Counted from the first letter of the stretch, positions 21,395-34,700 are shown. The stretch: 64,000 bases of DNA from Salticus scenicus (GCA_963930645.1 OZ005648.1:241805436-241869435), one strand, 5' to 3'. Numbers and translations are program-made. The notes: generated by a model not told the origin, from the letters alone.

Positions 21395-21531
21395 AACTGC
21401 ATAATTCAGATGTTTCAGATAAATGCTTCGTTCCTAGTTGTAAAACAGGCTATGATAGTGATAAGAAAAACAAAAAAAAAAAGCCCTAGGAGAAAAATAA
21501 AGTCCGAGTTCGTGTTTTCTGCACCTAAAGT
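21395..21531 (+). pseudogene. THAP-domain-like exon with a frameshift in an A run
   Basis: One frame reads DKCFVPSCKTGYDSDKKN, matching the start of THAP zinc-finger DNA-binding domains (C-x4-C, then GY.SD). After the AAAAAAAAAA run (about 21472-21482) it meets a stop. The continuation, SPRRKIKSEFVFSAPK, with the typical F.AP motif, lies in the neighbouring frame and is followed directly by a GTAAGT donor (from 21532). An indel in the homopolymer would explain this, either a real pseudogenising change or an assembly error. No in-frame ATG was seen upstream, and the second THAP half (the C-x2-H pair) was not found. Confidence 0.5.
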
Positions 21532-22390
21532 AAGTTTATTTTTTTCCTTTACAAAATTTCATCCATTCTACTTCCTCCCAATTGTCTGTTTTAGCTAGCT
21601 TCGGTTCATAAGGATCGTCATTTTTTAAAAGCTCTCTTTCAAAGTAAAATTAGTATAAAATGGCTCTTAAAAAAACATGTTGGTTAGAATACTCTATTTA
21701 ATGAAATTTGCTTTCAATCGAAATTTTTTCAGCTTGATATTATTTTTAAAAAAATAATTAAAACGAGACATTTCCCCATTGAATAACATTGCGGAAGCTG
21801 GAGAGAAGGAAGGATTGCACGCTGGCGCCATCTGTAAACATTAGAAAACAACATCACAAAATTTCAGCGTTACCTTCTTCTCCTGTCTTTTTACTCCGTG
21901 TTCTTACCTTAGATCATAATAATAAAACTTGAACCTACTTCTTATTTACATCAAATATTTGAATGCTAAATATTTGCTTTAAATTTCAGCATTCTAATTA
22001 AAAAATATTTAACAAAAATTATAATAAATCCATAAAATAATACTTAAAATTGTTTACAATATATCGTTAAATTACAATAATGCGTAATTGAGGGAAATAA
22101 TAAAAAAAGAAATTGCTGGAAACTTTTCTAAAATTAAAATTTTATTGTTATTATTAATTTTAAATAATTTTCGAAAAAAGAATTATATAAATAATATTAT
22201 TGTATCTCAATGCATATGCACCCAACTATGCAGAATAGAAAAAAAATAGATATGCATCCATTTTTTTTTTATTCATAGTTAAATTACATTTTTAATTAAT
22301 GAATTAAATTTTTCTTTAACTAATTCAATTCTGTAATATTTTAGAGCTAATTTTAAACTGTGCCTACAGATGGCAGCACTGATTTTGATC
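21532..22390. other. Intergenic stretch before NUDT21
   Basis: AT-rich with no gene recognised. GCTGGCGCCATCTGTAAACA near 21818 and CTACAGATGGCAGCACTG near 22365 are short GC-richer islands with opposed ATCTG motifs, possibly parts of promoters or of a repeat. Confidence 0.4.
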
Positions 22391-22421
22391 CAATAGAGAG
22401 ATCGGAGTTGTCGACCGGTCC

Positions 22422-22544
22422 ATGGAACACATTACACTGGACGACTTTGATCCAGACCGGTCCATGAGACTGGACGCATTGTTCCACGACCATTGGATCG
22501 GTCGAGAGCCTGAACCCGCCCTTGGATATGTAATGAAGCTGTAA
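22422..22544 (+). promoter_or_regulatory. Upstream open frame and shared module before NUDT21
   Basis: 22437-22505 is the NUDT21-side copy of the module also found at 9742-9807 (minus). It contains CTGGACGACTTTGATCCAGA and ATGAGACTGGACGCATTG. A 40-codon frame runs from ATG at 22422 to TAA at 22544, with a second in-frame ATG at 22464. It ends 45 bp before the NUDT21 ATG and would act as an upstream open frame if transcribed. GACCGGTCCATG occurs twice, 42 bp apart. GTAAGT at 22541 resembles a donor. Function unknown. Confidence 0.45.
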
Positions 22545-22589
22545 GTTTCAGCTTGACAAGTGGCAACACTGTTTTGCTTTTGCTTCGCT

Positions 22590-22717
22590 ATGGCGTCGCA
22601 CTCTAGTCGATCGAGCTCTGGCTGGCCGAAATCAAATCAATCATCTCAATATACTGGAAAGTACATGACTCAGAATAGCACTGCTCTAAATGCTACACTC
22701 AATCGGACCATTAGTTT
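22590..22717 (+). CDS. NUDT21: NUDT21 exon 1
   Basis: Codes residues 1-43 (codon 43 split after two bases). ATG at 22590 was chosen over a GTG at 22560 because the protein then begins MASHSSRSSSGWPKS, close in length and GW motif to other animal CFIm25 proteins. It ends NRTISL and has a GTATGC donor. The N-terminal tail is Ser/Asn-rich and the least conserved part. Confidence 0.88.
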
Positions 22718-25700
22718 GTATGCATTCATAGAAGTTTTTTCTTATTATTAATATATAAAGTACCGCCATTTTGTCACCGGTGCAAATTAAAAAAATATTA
22801 CTGTTGTACATTTTTGTAAAACTTTCGATAATTTCTAAACTTATACAGCCCCATTGTCTACAAATCTGATGCCTAAAACCGTATTTTGTATTTCATATTT
22901 GCAGGGTTTATATATTACTTTTATTGTTCTAAATTGGTTTCGTATATATTTAACATAAACAAAGAATTATTCTGTGAAGTGTTCAGATATTATGTTTTGA
23001 AATTAAAACCAGGTTCGTTCTGACTTAGGGGAGCTTGTTTCCTTGTGCTTTTTGATAAGTAAATGAAAAATACTATCAAATTCTTAAAAAAAAAAAAAAA
23101 AAGCAATTAAATGTCTGTTTCCTATTCAGAAGGCACATGAATATAATACATTAAGATAAGTTATAAAAAAGCATCACAAAGCTGGCGTTTAAAAGTAATT
23201 AGTTCAAAACTTTGAATAAACACCATAAAATATAACAACTCTTAACAATTGCTTTAGGTCTAAAGAAAACACAACCCTTCGTCTACCAAATGAATTAGGT
23301 TATACTTTGCCACTTTGTTTGCAGCACTCGTGCTTAATTTATTCTCCTGATGAAGGGTCATGTTTTCTTTCGACTTGCAGCACTTGTTGTGAGTTCTTAT
23401 GTGTTGTCAATTTGTTTGTGGCACTCGTGCCCACTTTATTTGCCTGACGAAGGGTTATGTTTTCTTTTGACCCAAAATAATTGTTGTGAGTTCTTATATT
23501 TTATTCAAAGTTTTGTACATATTACATTAAGGTAAGTATTTCATAATTTGACATATTCTTTTGGGGAACATACGAGTGGATAACTACTGCGTGCGACTCA
23601 GTCAAGTATATTCAGCGTTCTTTATCTTCTGGTCTCTTAAATCTTGCGTGAATATAAGCAAGGATGTTTTATTGTTCCTATGTGAGGAACCTTCTCTCCT
23701 AGTCTTAGCTATCTAGTGTAGACATTTAGCCTGAAATTTGAAACCACCACTACCACTACAGTCTTTTAAGTTACTCAACACAGGCTTAATGCTTAACTGA
23801 AACATTTTCTTCTTGACACTGTGTAATGAAATCATCACAAGCAGTATCATTAGCCTCATGATTAATTTTTTGATTTATTTTCGAATTTGTTATAATATTA
23901 TCTAATTAGCAGGTTATGCCTGCTTTGCTGGTCACTATTTTCAAATGAGTTCACAAAATCGAATTAATTTTTTAAAATGGGGAAAAAAAAAGAGAAAAAA
24001 AATTCTGCTTGGGAAAAATATCGCACGTCCCCACTGCCTTCGGCAGCGCAGACCATTGTGCGCTGTGTGTGTGCATTTATGTTCGACACTCTTAATGAAT
24101 CACTATAATATCGTAAAGGAAAAACATAAATATAAAAAAATTCTCTCATCATTGGAATAATCGGTCCAGACCTCCCACTGCCTGTTGCAATGTATACACA
24201 TGCGCGTGTGCTTTTGCCTACTGTTCCTGCTCCACCTAAATATTTTACACTTGCAAAAATGGAACAACTATAGTATTTCTCCTCAGCTAGATTTGGCGAT
24301 TATGGCTAAATCATAAATCATATAGCATAAATGATAAAATCGTAAGCTAAGTTATAAATCATAAAATCATAAATCCAAAATAAATAGCATGCAGGCTGCC
24401 ATATTATATCGCAAACAATCCATAATGACATCGTTAAATCGACGCTAAAGAAAAATCGCCAAATTCAGCTGAGGGGAAATACAATAGTTGTGCCGCAAAA
24501 ATATCTGCAATCATTTTTTCGGGCTTTTAAACCTAATAATATTAATTTCCAACATTCTTTCTGAATTTCTTTTTTTTTGCTCCTGCACCCACCCCTCGTA
24601 ATAATTCTACACTTTCATGTTGCACTCATATGTATATTTGTATGCCTAGCCTGATGAATGGCCATGGTTCATAATTTTTAATGGGAAACAAATGCTATAT
24701 GCATTTTTAATTTTTGGTGTTAGCTTATAAAGTTTTCATTGATCTCCATTTAACACCATCTTTCTATTTTATTTATTGAAAAATAGGGCACATTTTAGAA
24801 AAATTAAAAGGACATTTCACTTTTCAAAAAATGGATACCAATTTATGTTTATAAATGCAGTTTTTACACAATTGTTGCTGTTGCCATCGGTATTTTGAGA
24901 AATTTTGTTAAAAGTCATATTTGAAAGCAGACTATTCTAAGTCGCAAGATTTTTTGCTATGTTGTGGAATTTTTATAAGAAATAAATAGTAAGAGTTAGG
25001 AAAAATGGCAAAAAATAATCAGCAAATTTGGAAAAGTTTAAATGTTTTGCCAAATTTAATATTTCAGATAAAGGTTGCGTGCATTACATATACAATTTGA
25101 AGGGATTAAGGAGTTTCATTTAAACTAAATGAAAAATTAATGTAAAACAAATGACAATTTAATGATCCAGTATAAATGAAAGTTAAATATTTTATTAAAC
25201 AACAAGAGCGAAATAAAAATTTGGTTTGTAATAAAAGTTTACTTTTAATCTACTTAATAGCAAAATATTACTTTAATAACACATTACTGAGCAGATTGTA
25301 TCTTTATTATATAATATATGTAATTTTATCTGTTTCTCTCATTTTTCCCATGGCAGACAAAATGAAGGTGACATTATGACATTGCTGTAGAAAATAAATC
25401 ATCCTTTTTCGAAAGTTTTTATTATAAAATTTAAAGTTATTCTTCCATTTCAGTAAAAAACAGAAATTGGTATTTTATTTAAGAACCCTTCTAAAGTAAA
25501 TTAATAATATTGATATTTTTATAATTTTAAATTTGATGTCCACATTTTGTATGTACAATAGATAAATGTATTATATAATAAACAAATATTTGCCTACAGA
25601 TAAGGCTTGTTGCAGAAAGCATAAAAGTATTCTGCTATAGAGCTCATTTCAGTTAGTGAAAAGTACATTTTCTTTGTTTAAAGATATATTTAGGTATTTA

Positions 25701-28700
25701 TTCAGTGTCTGTATAAATAAAGAAAATATCATTTGTGAATAATTTTAGGCATTTAGTATAAATTTTATTATATATATAAAAAATTTGGAGTGCCTCCACT
25801 CCATGCAATTTTCTGAACATTTACCAGTTATCAGGCATTTAAACAAATTTGAATCTTTGAATAATTCAATAAGAAATCAAAAGTATAATATGACATTTAA
25901 ATATTCATCTTCAAGTTTGAATATACAATGCACTGCATAGTATTAGTAATGCATTCAAATTCATTTGTGGGTCTCTGTGAAAGAATGCAATTTCCAATAA
26001 CAGCCATTTTGCAACAAATTCTGAAACGTTTATCAGTTTTAGTCTTTTAAATAATTTAATGAATGTCATATAATTAGCTTCAGTAGAATGTGATACGTGT
26101 AAATTATTTTATTCAGCCGTATAAAAAACTACATACTACAGTAATCTCTGTGAAATCTGTATTTATCTTGTAATCTGCTGCTCTTGTTTTAAGCAATTTA
26201 AAATTATTAAAACAAACCTCAGTTAATTTCAATCCATAGACTGCAATGTAAGAATGTCTGATTTTTGTAAAAGAAAATTGAAGTTTATTAAAATAAATTA
26301 TTAATGAAATTATATATTAATGTATAATATATAGATTTATAAAATAACTAACAAAATTTATAGAACAAATCTAATGATTGTAAGCATTAAAAATAAACAT
26401 GATATTGGTGATTTAGTACTGGCTTAAATAAATATGGAAATGTAACAATAGTTATTTAATTTTTTTTTTTTTTTTAACCTTTAAGTGATTTTGATTGTTA
26501 TTAAAAAGATAATATATTATTGATTTTTATTGTAATAGATACTAAAATATAAAAAATATTTAATGTATTAAAACTATACTACAATATTAAAAAATTTGTA
26601 TCCTATGTGGTTGGAAGTCATACTATCCCAATTAATGTGTACTTGAAATTTTTTAATAGGTACCCTTTAACAAATTATACATTTGGTACAAAAGAACCTT
26701 TATATGAAAGAGACAGTTCAGTCCCTGCTAGATTCCGTCGTATGAGAGAAGAGTTTGAAAAAATTGGCATGAGACGTTCTGCTGAAGGTGTTTTGCTTGT
26801 ACATGAGCATGGTTTACCTCATGTTCTTCTATTGCAACTTGGGACTACTTTTTTTAAATTGTAAGTGCAAATTTAATTCAGTATGTAATACATAGATTTT
26901 ATAGAAATCACATTTTTATTAAATTAAAACCAGTTTTAAATGAACTTTATAATTAATGCTACATGTGAATAAATTTTTGCACATTTGTTAAGCATGATTT
27001 AATTACACTTATCCTTCCTCAAAATTTTGTGTATTTATTTATTATTATTATTATTATTTTTTTTTTGTGTATGTGAATTTTTGTATGCTTAATTTTCACT
27101 TATGCAAAGACTGTTTCTTTTAAATTTTAAAAACTGGGAAATATGTAGTTTATTTATTTCTTGTGCTATTTGTTAAAAGAAATATGGTACTTTTCTGTTT
27201 AAGAATCGACTTTTACATGTTGTAAAATGCCAAATTATGTTAAAAACATTTAGCTAAATTGGAGGCAACCATAAAATACAATTAAAATGTACATTAAAAA
27301 ACAAAGTTAAAAACAAATTTTAGTTGTATAACATTTTCAGTCAGGCTGCCTGACTATCTTCAGTATGCTTGTCTTGTGTTTCTGTTGTCTTCTGCTTTTT
27401 GCTATCTCCTTTCCTCTGAACAGATCACACCAATTAGGGTTGTTGTGTTCACTTCTATCTACTAACACTTCAAACACTTTGTGATTTAATTCATAAGAGT
27501 GGTTATTGCAATATGCGAGTTTATTATAACTTTAAAAATTTTAGTATTTTTTAGATTGATTCTAACAAAGGCTATGCTGGATGTATTATAATTTTTCTTA
27601 TATTGTTCTTAAATACAGGTTTCTATCTTTCTTTTTGTCATGCCTATGTAAGTGCCTGTATCGCTCACTTCCTTTTTGAAATTTCAAATAGTAAATTCCT
27701 GCAGTTCCTGAAAAATTAATTTTGTCTTATCATTTCTGAAGCACTAAAAAATATTCCTATTTGGTTTAATGGGGGTATTTGTTCTTATTTTCAATTTATC
27801 AGATGTGCTTTTATTGTTATTAATACTAGGTGTATTTTTGTTTGGGTTTTTGTGCATTATGTATATTGTTTAATTTCTACATAATTTAAAGATTCAAACT
27901 TTTATTATAACGCGTTTTTCGACAAGTTTCTTCTAATTTATTTAATAATATACGCTATTTTAAAAGTAACGAATTCTTTATTGTATTTTAAAAATAGTGA
28001 AAATTTGTAAAACTAGGCTATAAAAAAAGTTTGTAGGCTATAAAAAAAGTTTTAATCCTAAAATTATATAGAAATAGAATCAAGAAATTAAACAATGTAC
28101 CAAAACCCAAACAAAAATACTTACTCAATATCTTATATAACCCCTGATATGTACTTCACTTTAATCTTATACATGACACTAGTTTAGTGTTCCTATGGGT
28201 CAGAAAAAAGCAAAATTGAGCTAAAAGTCAAGAAAAAGCAAATCTCAGTTAAAAGTGAGTCAGGAAATAACATCTGAACTAAAAAGTCAAGAAAAATTTG
28301 AGCATAGACAAAAATCAAAGTAGCAAATCAAAAATCATGAGTAGTTGTTTTCAAGGAAAATACTGTGTTTATACTAGAATTTCTAACACATTAATTTCTT
28401 ATCTATAGCAGTGTATTGTGCTTTTCTAGCTATTCAATTTCTAAACCTGACATCACTATCTTCAAACTAATTTTGTTCAGTAATTGTGTATTAATAGGAA
28501 TAAAATATTTGCCGATAACAGATGAATTTTGAAGGAATTGAGGTGATTGACAGTGACTTAGCCTAGCCAGAGCTATGGTGAAAGAAAGGCTGTCTCATTA
28601 GAAGGTGAAAAGTGCCGACAGAAATAACTGCTGATGACATAACTTTTATTATTTATTCCGAACCATTGTTAGTACCCACCTTTTTTTCATACCAGTATTT

Positions 28701-31700
28701 GAAAAATAATTTTCTTATTTAATCATTGTCACATATTGGAGAAAATTCTATAAAATCAATTTAATCCTTTTTAGTTCCTTATGTAATAGGTATGAAGAAT
28801 ATGGGTAATCGTGAGAATTTTATACCTTTCCTTTGTTTTTTAACAATTTTACACAGTTTGAGATGTAAGGAATCTTAAAATCCCAGACCTCTATGGAGGG
28901 CAAAGAATCTGGGACTAAGGTCCTTGTGTAGTCAATTGACTTCACTCAACATCAACAATCACAATCAACATCACAATCACTCAACATCAACACTGAAAAT
29001 CTCAAAATTGATGTCTTGTCCATTTGTTGATTATTCAGTTTATTAGCATGTTAATCTGTGTACATATTACCTCAAAAACAAATGATCATAAAGTGGTTAG
29101 ACAAGTTTAAAAATATCACTTATGATGCTGTCAATTACACTGTTGAGATCCCAGTGGCAGAAACACGGCGACATAGTCGCGGACACAGAAAAACGGTTTG
29201 CAGACAGTTTTTGTCTGCACTGAGAAAAAAAATTTGTCCGCAACTTTCAGATAACAATTCACTTATAAAAATTTCTGCATCAGAACTAAAACTAATACTT
29301 TTATTATTTATAATTATTTATGTTGTGTTGCGTCAAACATTGCTATAAAATATTTAATTGAATGAGATGAATGAATACAATTGTTTGTACTATATTGTTT
29401 TGTAGTAAAATTGTGTTCGTGTATTGTTGCACGAGATCACCACTGATAGTTGCTCCGATTTTTTAAGTCTCTTGTTCCTAAATTTTTACTTATGAGGTTG
29501 GCAGCTCTCCATAATTTATCAAAATGATGCATGTCTATCTTGAATTTCAGTCTGTTTTAGAATATAACTTAAAAAGTCAGGAAAAACCTGAAAAAATCGG
29601 ATTTTCGTATCTTGAGTTGCTACATGGAGTTGTTTTTGTTCCAGAAAAAAGAATGCTCTCACTTTTTTTGCTTGTCATTTTTCTAATCCTAATATATTTC
29701 AAATTATAAGAAGCGACAAAGACCACATTCCCCCATCCCCCCCCCCCTTGAAACTGATGGTAGGTATTTAAAAAATTCCATTCAAATTTCAAAATAATGA
29801 AACGGGCTGTTACATAGTGATGTCGAAATGTAAAATAAAAACTAGATTAAAAGAACATCAAAACAACATTAAATATGGGAAAAGTTCTACTGCCTTAGCC
29901 AAAACTTATCAAAATAGTAACATTAATATCCAGTTTAACCATACCACTAAAATCGCAAATCATAATAATCCAACATACACGTTTTACTTAGAAACTATAG
30001 AAATTATTTATAAATGTAATTCCGTTAATGACAATCAAAGGCTGGTTTATGACTTCTTCTGAAACATAGTTTAATTTTCAAGGTTCGAACTGAGAAGGAA
30101 CAAAAGTTAAAAAAATGATTTAAACAAAGGGAAACCATTGAAAAATCATTGCATAAAAATAGTTAAATGTTTGTTTGCATCTCACTGTGTTCATATTGTT
30201 ACTTCCTTATACAAAATATAAGGATGTATTGTATCCTGATGATGAAGAATGAAGTCTGAGCGAAGAATCATCGGACACAGCTCGTTCTATTTAGCGACTA
30301 GATTGCTGTCTGGTGTAGGCAGCTTCCATGCGGTGATCTGGCGATTTATTCGCTCCGGCGGACAGCTTCCAACCCGTTAAGCTTGGCCGAGCCCAGGCAG
30401 GCAGGGGCCATCCAAAGGTTTCTAAGGATGTGTTGTAATCCTGATTTACGAAATGGATTTTGTATCTTGAATAGAACCACGAAATTTTCGTGGTCTATTG
30501 GAGTTGTGCCATGAATATTAATGTCACTTGATACAGCTGTGTTTACATACTCGGTGACTTTGCCAACGGATATTGTGTGAGAAATGCCTAGCTGGAAATC
30601 AGCCAGGGTAGCTCAATGGTTTGAGCATCCGCACGTAAAGCGGAAGGCCCGGGTTCGATTCCCGGCTCTGGTATTTTTCACATAGTTGGTATAAAAATAT
30701 CAGCCTTCCACTCCAAAAATTTTCTGAAATGATATTTCATGGTTGATGAATAAATTTCTAAATTAAATTGTTAAATACTTAAAGCAGAAATTTGGCTATT
30801 GCAGGAACAACTGAAAATTTCAAAGTCTGAATTGAATTTGAATATATCATGAGTATTGTCAGTAGTTTATAGGATTTTTGAGGTAGTTCTGTGCTAGAAT
30901 CCAATGAATCATTACAAAAAATTACAGAATTCGACTCAATGAAGTTAGTTTCCAAACTTTGGGAAGCCTAAACTACCACTTTTCTTACTTTTGAATGCCT
31001 AATTTAATGCTAAGTCAACGCCCATCTTTATGAAGATAAAAAAAAACTACCGTCTGTTTCTCCATTCCTGTATAGAAAGTAGCACATAAAGATATAGGCA
31101 TGTTCTAATCTACAATAAGCAATATATAATCACTCTTCTTCTTTTATAGTCTTGTTAGTCATTTATAGAACTTTTGAAGCAATTAATTAAACCAGTGAAT
31201 CTTTCTGGAAAATTCCAGAACTCTGTTCTTATTGAAGTTAGAGCTTTCAAACTTTGGCAGCCTTAAACTACAAATTTTTGCCAAATCGCCGAAATCGACA
31301 ACAAAATCAAAATCTGTATTGGCTACAAACTTTTGGCGACTTTGCAAGATTAGCAATCAAATTTGATGACAAATAATGTTTTAGGATAACCAGAATTAGT
31401 AAACCCTTTTTCATTGTAACAGAGTTAATTGTTTTAGTAAAATGTATCGTTTCTCACCACAAATTTTCACTAATTCTCACTAAAGAGAACAAAAGTAGAC
31501 CATCTTCATATAGTAGATATACTTCAGTGATTTTCATTGAGCTCTAAGCATTTGCTGATGAGATTCTGTAATAAGTCACAGAGTATATTCTTGAAAAAAC
31601 TACTACATTTATCTCGGTGGTACAGAATGTACTATTATCATGACTTTTGTGGTTAGAGTATGTTTTTTTTTTCCCCAGGAATGTTTGGAATCGGTTATCT

Positions 31701-34700
31701 CACACAAAAATGCCAATATTTTCATAATATGTATAATTCAATGGGTGTATAAGGAAGTCATGTGGTGTCCACATCAGTTCTTTTATTTCCATGAAATTAG
31801 TAAATGTTAAAGGCTTAAAGTTAGGAGGATCTAGGAGAAAAGCATTTAAATTAGTAGTAATTTTATCAAAAAAATGTAATAAATAAAAAATATTAAATTT
31901 ATTAAGTGTTAAAGTATATTTTCAAATGCTTCAACCTATTTTTCTATCTAGGCCTGGTGGTGAGCTAGAAGCTGGAGAAGATGAACTTGAAGGTTTAAAA
32001 AGATTAATGACTGAGGTATTTTTCTTTATTATTATAATTTTATTTGCTTTTATGTTTGTAGCTTTAATTAATTATTATTTTATTTATGTTAAACTTTTTA
32101 GGATTTATGTATCGGATCAAAATGTTCTGCCAACTGCAGACTTTGTCAGTCAGATAGCAGGGGTCTGTCTAGGGGGAAAACTGGGTCCGTTTACGGACCT
32201 CCCTTCACAAAATTCCATGCTAAAAAAACGGACCCTTCACAAAATTCCATGTTAAAAAAACGGACCCTTCACAAAATTCTATGTTAATAAAACGGACCCT
32301 TCACAAAAATCCATAATAATAAAACTGACCCTTCACAAAATTCAAATCGGAGATAAATAAACTTTTCCAAAAATTTTCGGAAAAACAAAGCATTTATAAA
32401 ATAATAGCGAGCAAAAACATCTGCTCGGCAATATATAAATATGTTCTCGTACCAGTCGCTATCGGTACTACGTGACACTAAAACCACGCCTTCATTTCTC
32501 GCCGAGTTCACGCTGATTAGTTAGGGAATGACGTCAGACACGATAATGGGTGTGGCGTACCTCTCCTTGATGGGATGAAATTTTTCTGTGGAAAATTACA
32601 TAAATATTTTGGCAACATCTTTTTACCGCATTGTGTTTGTTTATGTTTAGTTTGGATTTCGGGTTTGTGGAGTAGCGCGACTATAGATATGTGTGGTTTT
32701 GTAATTTCGTATTTGTCAGTAATTTTATCGCTTCCATTCAATAAATATGAAGCGAGGTAGGCCAGTTACGGGAGGAAATTCCCGTAATTCGGATTATTAT
32801 GTTAAAAAAATACGATCATCGGATGCTATAGGCTGCGATGCTATTACAAAATTTTTTAAACGAAATGTAGCTGATGCAGAAACTTTACTTCCCAATGATC
32901 CAATTGAGAAACCAAGGTTAAATAATTTTTTATGACATATTTTACTTGTCTTTTAAAAAGTTAGATTTTGAAAAGATAAATAAAAACACTGTGAATTTTG
33001 CTTTAGAAAAATACGAAGTAATCTAAAAAATAAAATATATTATTTCTATTTGGGAAACACAATTATTGAAAAATAACAGTTATTGTTTATGTTGAAAATT
33101 AAACTAGTTTTCAATGAAAATCTAGTAATTTTACAGTATAATTAAATATGCTCTAGTTTTTATCTTGATGTAAAAGTTTAGGAGAAAACTTTTGTATTAT
33201 GATAAAATCCTCTATTTGAATTTGGCTGCTGTTTAAGTGAAATCTCAAATGAATTGGTGAGTGATATTTGTTTACCTCTTTTGATATTTCTCTTCTAATA
33301 ATTAAACTTTACCATTCTCTTCTATTACTATACATTTTCACTGCATCACAAGGTAAAGTAAATTACATAAGTCAGGAGTGCCTGTGTTTAGGAGATGAGC
33401 CCAGGCCCCCTAGCTGTGCGCCCAGGCCCCCTAGCTGGCGCCACCCCTGCCCAAGACCTATGATTTTTGCACAGACCTTGCATACCCTTAAGACAAAACA
33501 TACAAATTTGCATGTCGCTCCGAATTAAGGGGCCTGAGTTATATAACATTGAAAACCCAAAATTTGCCTGTTAGATTCTTCTTGTAATTGTTAAGACAAA
33601 AACTGTTGACAGCGATTGAGCCTAGAGTTCTGTAGCTAATTAGCTGAAAATTTGCATGGACAGTCCTGACCTGTACTAGTGCCTTTTGCAATCAAAAATT
33701 TTTTTGGTCAATATACAGGGTCATAGGTGTCAACTTTTTAAAAAATCTGGGGGGGCGAGTTTCAGTGGAGCTATGTTCAAATAAGATTTAAAAAACTTTA
33801 GAATTTATATATATCGCATGTGATACTCCTCATGTGGGCCCCTCGCATGTGATACCAACAATACGGCTGTTAAAATGCATTCTTTATAAAAATTTTAACT
33901 TTCTATAAAGGGAAAAACACAACTGATTTAATTGTGAAGCAATGAACAAAATAATGAAACAAATCAGTAGGCAAGAAAAAGGAAAACTGATCTAATTGTG
34001 AAGTAATGAACAAAATAATGAAACAAATCTGTAGGCAAGAAAAGAAATATTTAATCCGAACTGATATCAATCTTATCAAAAAGTAATAAGGAGAAATACA
34101 ATTTCCGTAACTTTAAATTAAAAAAATTCTAAAGGTGATAAATGACTGGATTGAACCTGGCTACTGAACTAATAAGTTCATTAATGAAAATAGAGACTAA
34201 TTTCTTTTCATACATACATATGAAACTAGTATGTTGTGGCCACCACAAGACTTTCTTCTATATTTTCCTATATACATATTTAATCAGTAACAATATTAAA
34301 AAAAAAAAAAAAAAATTTTTTTTTTTTTTTTTTTTGCTAAAAGTAAAAACTTTGTTTTAAATTATCACATATTTATAGTTCAACCATTCATTTTAAAGGT
34401 ATTGACGAGATCTTTCGAAAGATACCCATCTTCAAAATTAACCCCCCCCCCCCCAAATAACTCTCATTCTGTACATTTATACGAAGTTTTGTCCTATATT
34501 GCCATGTTAAAAATTTAGAAAACATGAGATCACAGCGCCACCTGTTGAGCGATTGATCCCCAAATGTAATCAGCACCAGTTTATGTCAGGGACCAACTAA
34601 ATACCAAATTTGGTTAAATTTCGTTAAAAAAAAAAAAAAAAAAATTTTTTTTTTTAGTTTTTTTTTCATTAAAAGTAAAAAAAATCGATAACTTTGTTTT

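Larger units (their letters stand above)
22718..26659 (+). other. NUDT21: NUDT21 intron 1 (3.9 kb)
   Basis: GTATGC...TTAATAG, phase 2. Contains Penelope-like tail units (23200-23530), an element fragment (23905-24060), an inverted-repeat MITE (24250-24500) and otherwise unremarkable AT-rich DNA; no other gene was seen from 24500 to 26659. Confidence 0.85.
26861..31951 (+). other. NUDT21: NUDT21 intron 2 (5.1 kb)
   Basis: GTAAGT...TATCTAG, phase 2. Holds an inverted-repeat element near 27832-28128, a SINE tail with a CAACATCAA repeat (28865-28995), a Penelope-like endonuclease fragment, a tRNA-like cloverleaf and one copy of a 600-bp dispersed repeat (31220-31790). The frame at 29058-29348 has no recognisable domain. 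Confidence 0.85.

Noticed and set aside
22560..22589. Upstream GTG start for NUDT21
   Set aside because: Eukaryotic initiation favours ATG at 22590, and the extra residues (LFCFCFA) do not resemble the family.
22718..22751. Extension of NUDT21 exon 1 frame past ISL
   Set aside because: Joining at GTATGC to the 26660 acceptor restores ISLYPLTNY, the conserved order; the extension is intronic.
29058..29348. 96-codon frame in NUDT21 intron 2
   Set aside because: No recognisable domain, ends in low-complexity hydrophobic sequence, no splice evidence.
30232..30262. Active hammerhead ribozyme
   Set aside because: GAAG replaces GAAA and helices II and III are not convincing; kept as a low-interest possibility.
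30602..30673. Functional tRNA-Tyr gene
   Set aside because: C33, lack of the tRNA-Tyr intron and the G1-U72 end argue against it; retained as tRNA-like only.
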